The notes under the pieces: generated by a model
What the model saw: the letters and a program-made list of their open reading frames with translations, nothing else
Database searches by the model: none
What the model was told of the DNA's origin: nothing
Shown: piece after piece, positions 62,680 to 64,000 of the stretch
How the letters are laid out: each line of letters starts with the position of its first letter
Position numbering within the stretch: position 1 is the stretch's first letter
Translations under genes and position numbers: made by a program
From: Guyanagaster necrorhizus
Lineage: Eukaryota; Basidiomycota; Agaricomycetes; Agaricales; Physalacriaceae
Assembly (NCBI RefSeq): GCF_019112545.1
Contig: NW_025064884.1
Coordinates: forward strand, 1,438,032 to 1,502,031
Reading direction: 5' to 3'
Length of the DNA: 64,000 bases

Positions 62680-63998
62680 TCAGCCCCCTCTTTTACCTCC
62701 TCCACTTTTGTTTCCTTCCTGAGCTCCTCATCTTCTTTCTGCAGCTCGGCGATCTGTGCCCGTATGTCTTCATGGGTTCGTTTCTTTTTTGGGCAGTCTT
62801 TTGCCATATGCCCTTTTTGCCCGCAATTGAAGCATTTGCCCTCCTTCTTTATTCTGTCGATGTCCATGGGCTTGCCTGCTCTGGTATAGGTGGTTCCCGT
62901 TCCAGTTTTCTGGGCGCTGTAGGTGGGAGTCGTCGAGGGTCCCGGTGATCTCCCGGCAGTTTGCCCCGCCTTGTTCAGGGTTGGTGGAGTTGGCTTTTTG
63001 TTGTAGTCCCCTAGAGTCGACGCCTCTGCTTTCTGCCTTTGTCATTCTTTATACATCTCAATGATCCTTTCCTTCCATTCATCATATCCAACGGGCATCA
63101 ACATTTTGACGCCCATGGCAGAGATCATCATGAGGTAAGAAGAGGGGACCCCTCTCTTGAGGGCTTCCACCATTCTTCCATCATTGGCGATATCTTCCCG
63201 TATGCCGGCCAATTTGGCGAGCCATTCTAGCTCGTCGAAGTAGTCGGTCGCTGCCTTGTCTCCCATCTTGTATTCTTTGATCTTTTGTTTATGAACCTCC
63301 TGTACTGCCAGATCAATAAACTTGTCATTAAGCATCTGCTTAAAGACCGGCCATGAGGGGTATCAGTAGTGCCCCCGAGTGGATGATCGAAAGTTTGGGG
63401 AGATGAGGATCCACCAAGTCTTCACCTTCTCCTCCAGGTACGAGGCAGCGAACGCGACCTTGTTCATGTCAGTCCCAAGGTATCCGATGTACGCCTCGAA
63501 GTATTGTTCACAGTCGACCAGGAATCGGTCGATGTCATCTGAGGCCCCCTTAAAGGGGCGGGGCTTTCGGAGGAGGTCAGGGCGGCATTGGAGGACCTGG
63601 GCATTTTCCGGGAGTGCTCCCATGGGATTGGACCACTTGTCAAAGGGGGGTCGCCGCTATTCGATGGGCGGTCTGGGGAACGAATGGAGGGAGTTGTCAT
63701 CGGCGACGGGGCTTCCCTTGGGTTCTTGGATGCGGATGATAATCCCGTCCCTTACTGTAAATCCTAGTTGTGTAGCCTCAGGGTCATCCTGGGCGGGTTC
63801 CTTCCCTTTTCTGCTTGGTCCGGCCTCGTTGGGGGGGGGCTGTGCCCCTAATAGTCGGCTCTCCCTTCCGGTCCATGGGTTTCGGAAACCTTCGGCTCGT
63901 GGTTCGCTGGGGTGTTTCCTGGCTCGGGTAAGCCGGGAAGCCGTGCTTGGAACTGAGTGTCGGCTGGTTTCGGCGATGCTTCGGATCGAAGGTGCCAT
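62676..63998 (-). pseudogene. Element 6 gag, three internal stops
   Basis: One frame of 440 codons plus stop, from ATG at 63998 to TAG at 62676. It has the gag core (PFKGASDDIDRFLVDCEQYF, FAASYLEEKVKTWW, KFIDLAVQEVHKQKIKEYKM) and one CCHC zinc knuckle (CFNCGQKGHMAKDC) that binds the element RNA. The C-terminus is a Lys/Glu-rich coiled-coil-like stretch (IRAQIAELQKEDEELRKE). Stops at 63657, 63363 and 63042 fit C:G to T:A transitions; the decayed element 2 still has Trp at the second (HYWYPSW). In relatives the frame is extended further upstream, so 63998 may not be the true start. Confidence 0.93.
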
Positions 63999-64000
63999 GT

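Larger units (their letters stand above)
58311..64000 (-). mobile_element. Element 6: young chromovirus, runs off the window
   Basis: 3' LTR 58311-58749, then minus-strand pol and gag. CpG density is normal, unlike the 45 kb to its left, so insertion is recent. Compared with elements 2 and 4, the N-terminal gag extension (about 2 kb) and the 5' LTR should lie beyond 64000. Left flank ACAAG is the expected TSD. Nine in-frame stops in gag and pol make it non-autonomous. Confidence 0.95.

Overview
The window is nuclear DNA of a filamentous basidiomycete, most likely an Agaricomycete. Genes carry many 50-77-nt introns, a DUF6535 gene (a family I know from Agaricomycetes) is present, and the retrotransposons are Ty3/gypsy chromoviruses with C-terminal chromodomains. 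No species can be named from the sequence alone.

Left part (1-13.55 kb) is ordinary CpG-containing host DNA. On the minus strand, 1058-1900 encodes a secreted His/Asp/Glu-rich protein built on a near-identical 129-bp tandem repeat. A ~500-bp CpG-free island follows (2643-3141). On the plus strand, 3357-4520 reconstructs by splicing into a 284-aa protein with two divergent homeodomains. It converges on SWR1 (10350-4789, minus), the ATPase of the SWR1/H2A.Z exchange complex, for which I place 11 exons giving 1675 codons plus stop. About 2 kb without a recognised gene is followed by a frameshifted DUF6535 gene (12881-13559).

Middle part (~13.56-58.31 kb) is a ~45-kb AT-rich, almost CpG-free block, hypermutated in a RIP-like or methylation-deamination-like manner. 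It begins with a wrecked penta-EF-hand (PEF/ALG-2-like) gene, then a pile of nested and truncated LTR retrotransposons. Target-site duplications anchor element 2 (23505-31685, GAATA), element 4 (34035-41934, T/CCATT), element 5 (49581-55321, CATG) and three solo LTRs (14913, 43650, 46529). A Ty1/copia fragment, an unclassified repeat in two opposite-facing copies (21.3-22.6 and 56.4-57.8 kb), and several partial gypsy elements fill the rest. The block ends in a mutated 111-bp copy of the same DUF6535 gene whose cleaner copy sits at 13 kb.

Right end (58311-64000) is a young chromovirus in the same DUF6535 fragment. It is still CpG-rich and keeps readable gag (full) and pol, yet it carries nine in-frame stops, each one C:G to T:A transition away from a sense codon. 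The window therefore shows several stages of repeat silencing side by side: unmutated genes, freshly inactivated element, partly decayed element 2, and nearly unreadable older layers. Coordinates in the decayed block are approximate unless a TSD is given. All calls come from reading the sequence and translations; no database search was possible.
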